Below are positions 5,329 to 5,406 of a stretch of 5,406 bases of DNA, piece after piece. The position numbers and the translations under genes are program-made. Location: NCBI GenBank assembly GCA_030606585.1, contig JAUWGD010000120.1, positions 1-5,406 of the forward strand, written 5' to 3'. The notes beneath the pieces were generated by a model that was not told where the DNA came from, did no database searches, and saw only the letters and a program-made list of their open reading frames with translations. The stretch comes from Dehalococcoidales bacterium. Its GTDB lineage: Bacteria; Chloroflexota; Dehalococcoidia; Dehalococcoidales; RBG-16-60-22. How positions within the stretch are numbered: the stretch's first letter is position 1; the number at the start of each line of letters is the position of its first letter.

Positions 5329-5406
5329 GCAAGAATAACGAATTTGAAAATATACTGGACGAATGTCTGGAGCGGTTGATTAACGGCGAGACTATCGAGG
5401 CATGCC
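5325..5406 (+). CDS. Start of the sigma factor's coupled partner, probable anti-sigma or regulator (truncated by window)
   Basis: Only 27 codons are visible. The protein begins MSKNNEFENILDECLERL and continues INGETIEAC. This 'LDECLERL..GE.I..C' opening is, from memory, typical of proteins encoded right after ECF sigma factors in Chloroflexota, some with DUF5667-type regions and a membrane segment further on. None of that later part is in view. The ATG overlaps the sigma stop as ATGA and has GGGGCGG just upstream within the sigma gene, so the two are surely cotranslated. An anti-sigma role is inferred from position, not shown. Confidence 0.72.
   Translation, partial: MSKNNEFENILDECLERLINGETIEAC

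Overview
The window looks like chromosomal DNA from an anaerobic-type Chloroflexota bacterium, most likely Dehalococcoidia. This is an inference from three things: the yebC-ruvC-ruvA gene order, a RimI with an enlarged middle section, and an ECF sigma factor coupled to a small protein that begins with a 'LDECLERL..GE' motif. I could not run a search, so the lineage is tentative. Most of the window is GC-rich (one hand-counted line, 1201-1260, has 41 G/C of 60). The stretch from about 3031 to 4730 is clearly AT-rich (line 4141-4200 has 21 G/C of 60).

Layout. Positions 1-1689 (minus strand) hold an operon read yebC, ruvC, ruvA, with ruvA running off the left edge. It has a very good housekeeping promoter at 1727-1755. 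Next to it, back to back, is a second good promoter (1786-1814) that reads right into an unrecognised single-pass membrane protein (1869-2333). That gene converges on rimI (2359-3006, minus), an N-acetyltransferase.

Upstream of rimI comes the AT-rich segment. It carries a compact two-gene minus-strand unit with its own promoter (4548-4576), a class I SAM-dependent methyltransferase (3777-4508), a two-transmembrane-helix GAF-domain protein (3151-3780), and a strong intrinsic terminator (3069-3094). The two genes overlap by ATGA. The composition and self-contained regulation suggest a horizontally acquired cassette; its function is unknown and it is the most interesting part of the window.

At the right end, an ECF-type sigma factor (4786-5328, plus) overlaps by ATGA the start of a partner gene cut off by the window edge (5325-5406), probably its regulator. 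No tRNA, rRNA, CRISPR array or transposase was seen.

RuvA and RuvC belong to one pathway (Holliday-junction binding and cleavage, with RuvB presumably just beyond the left edge). YebC and RimI both act on the translation apparatus. The methyltransferase and GAF protein are presumed to work together because of their coupling. Non-ATG starts are common here: TTG at 1869, 3006 and probably 4508, and GTG at 4786.
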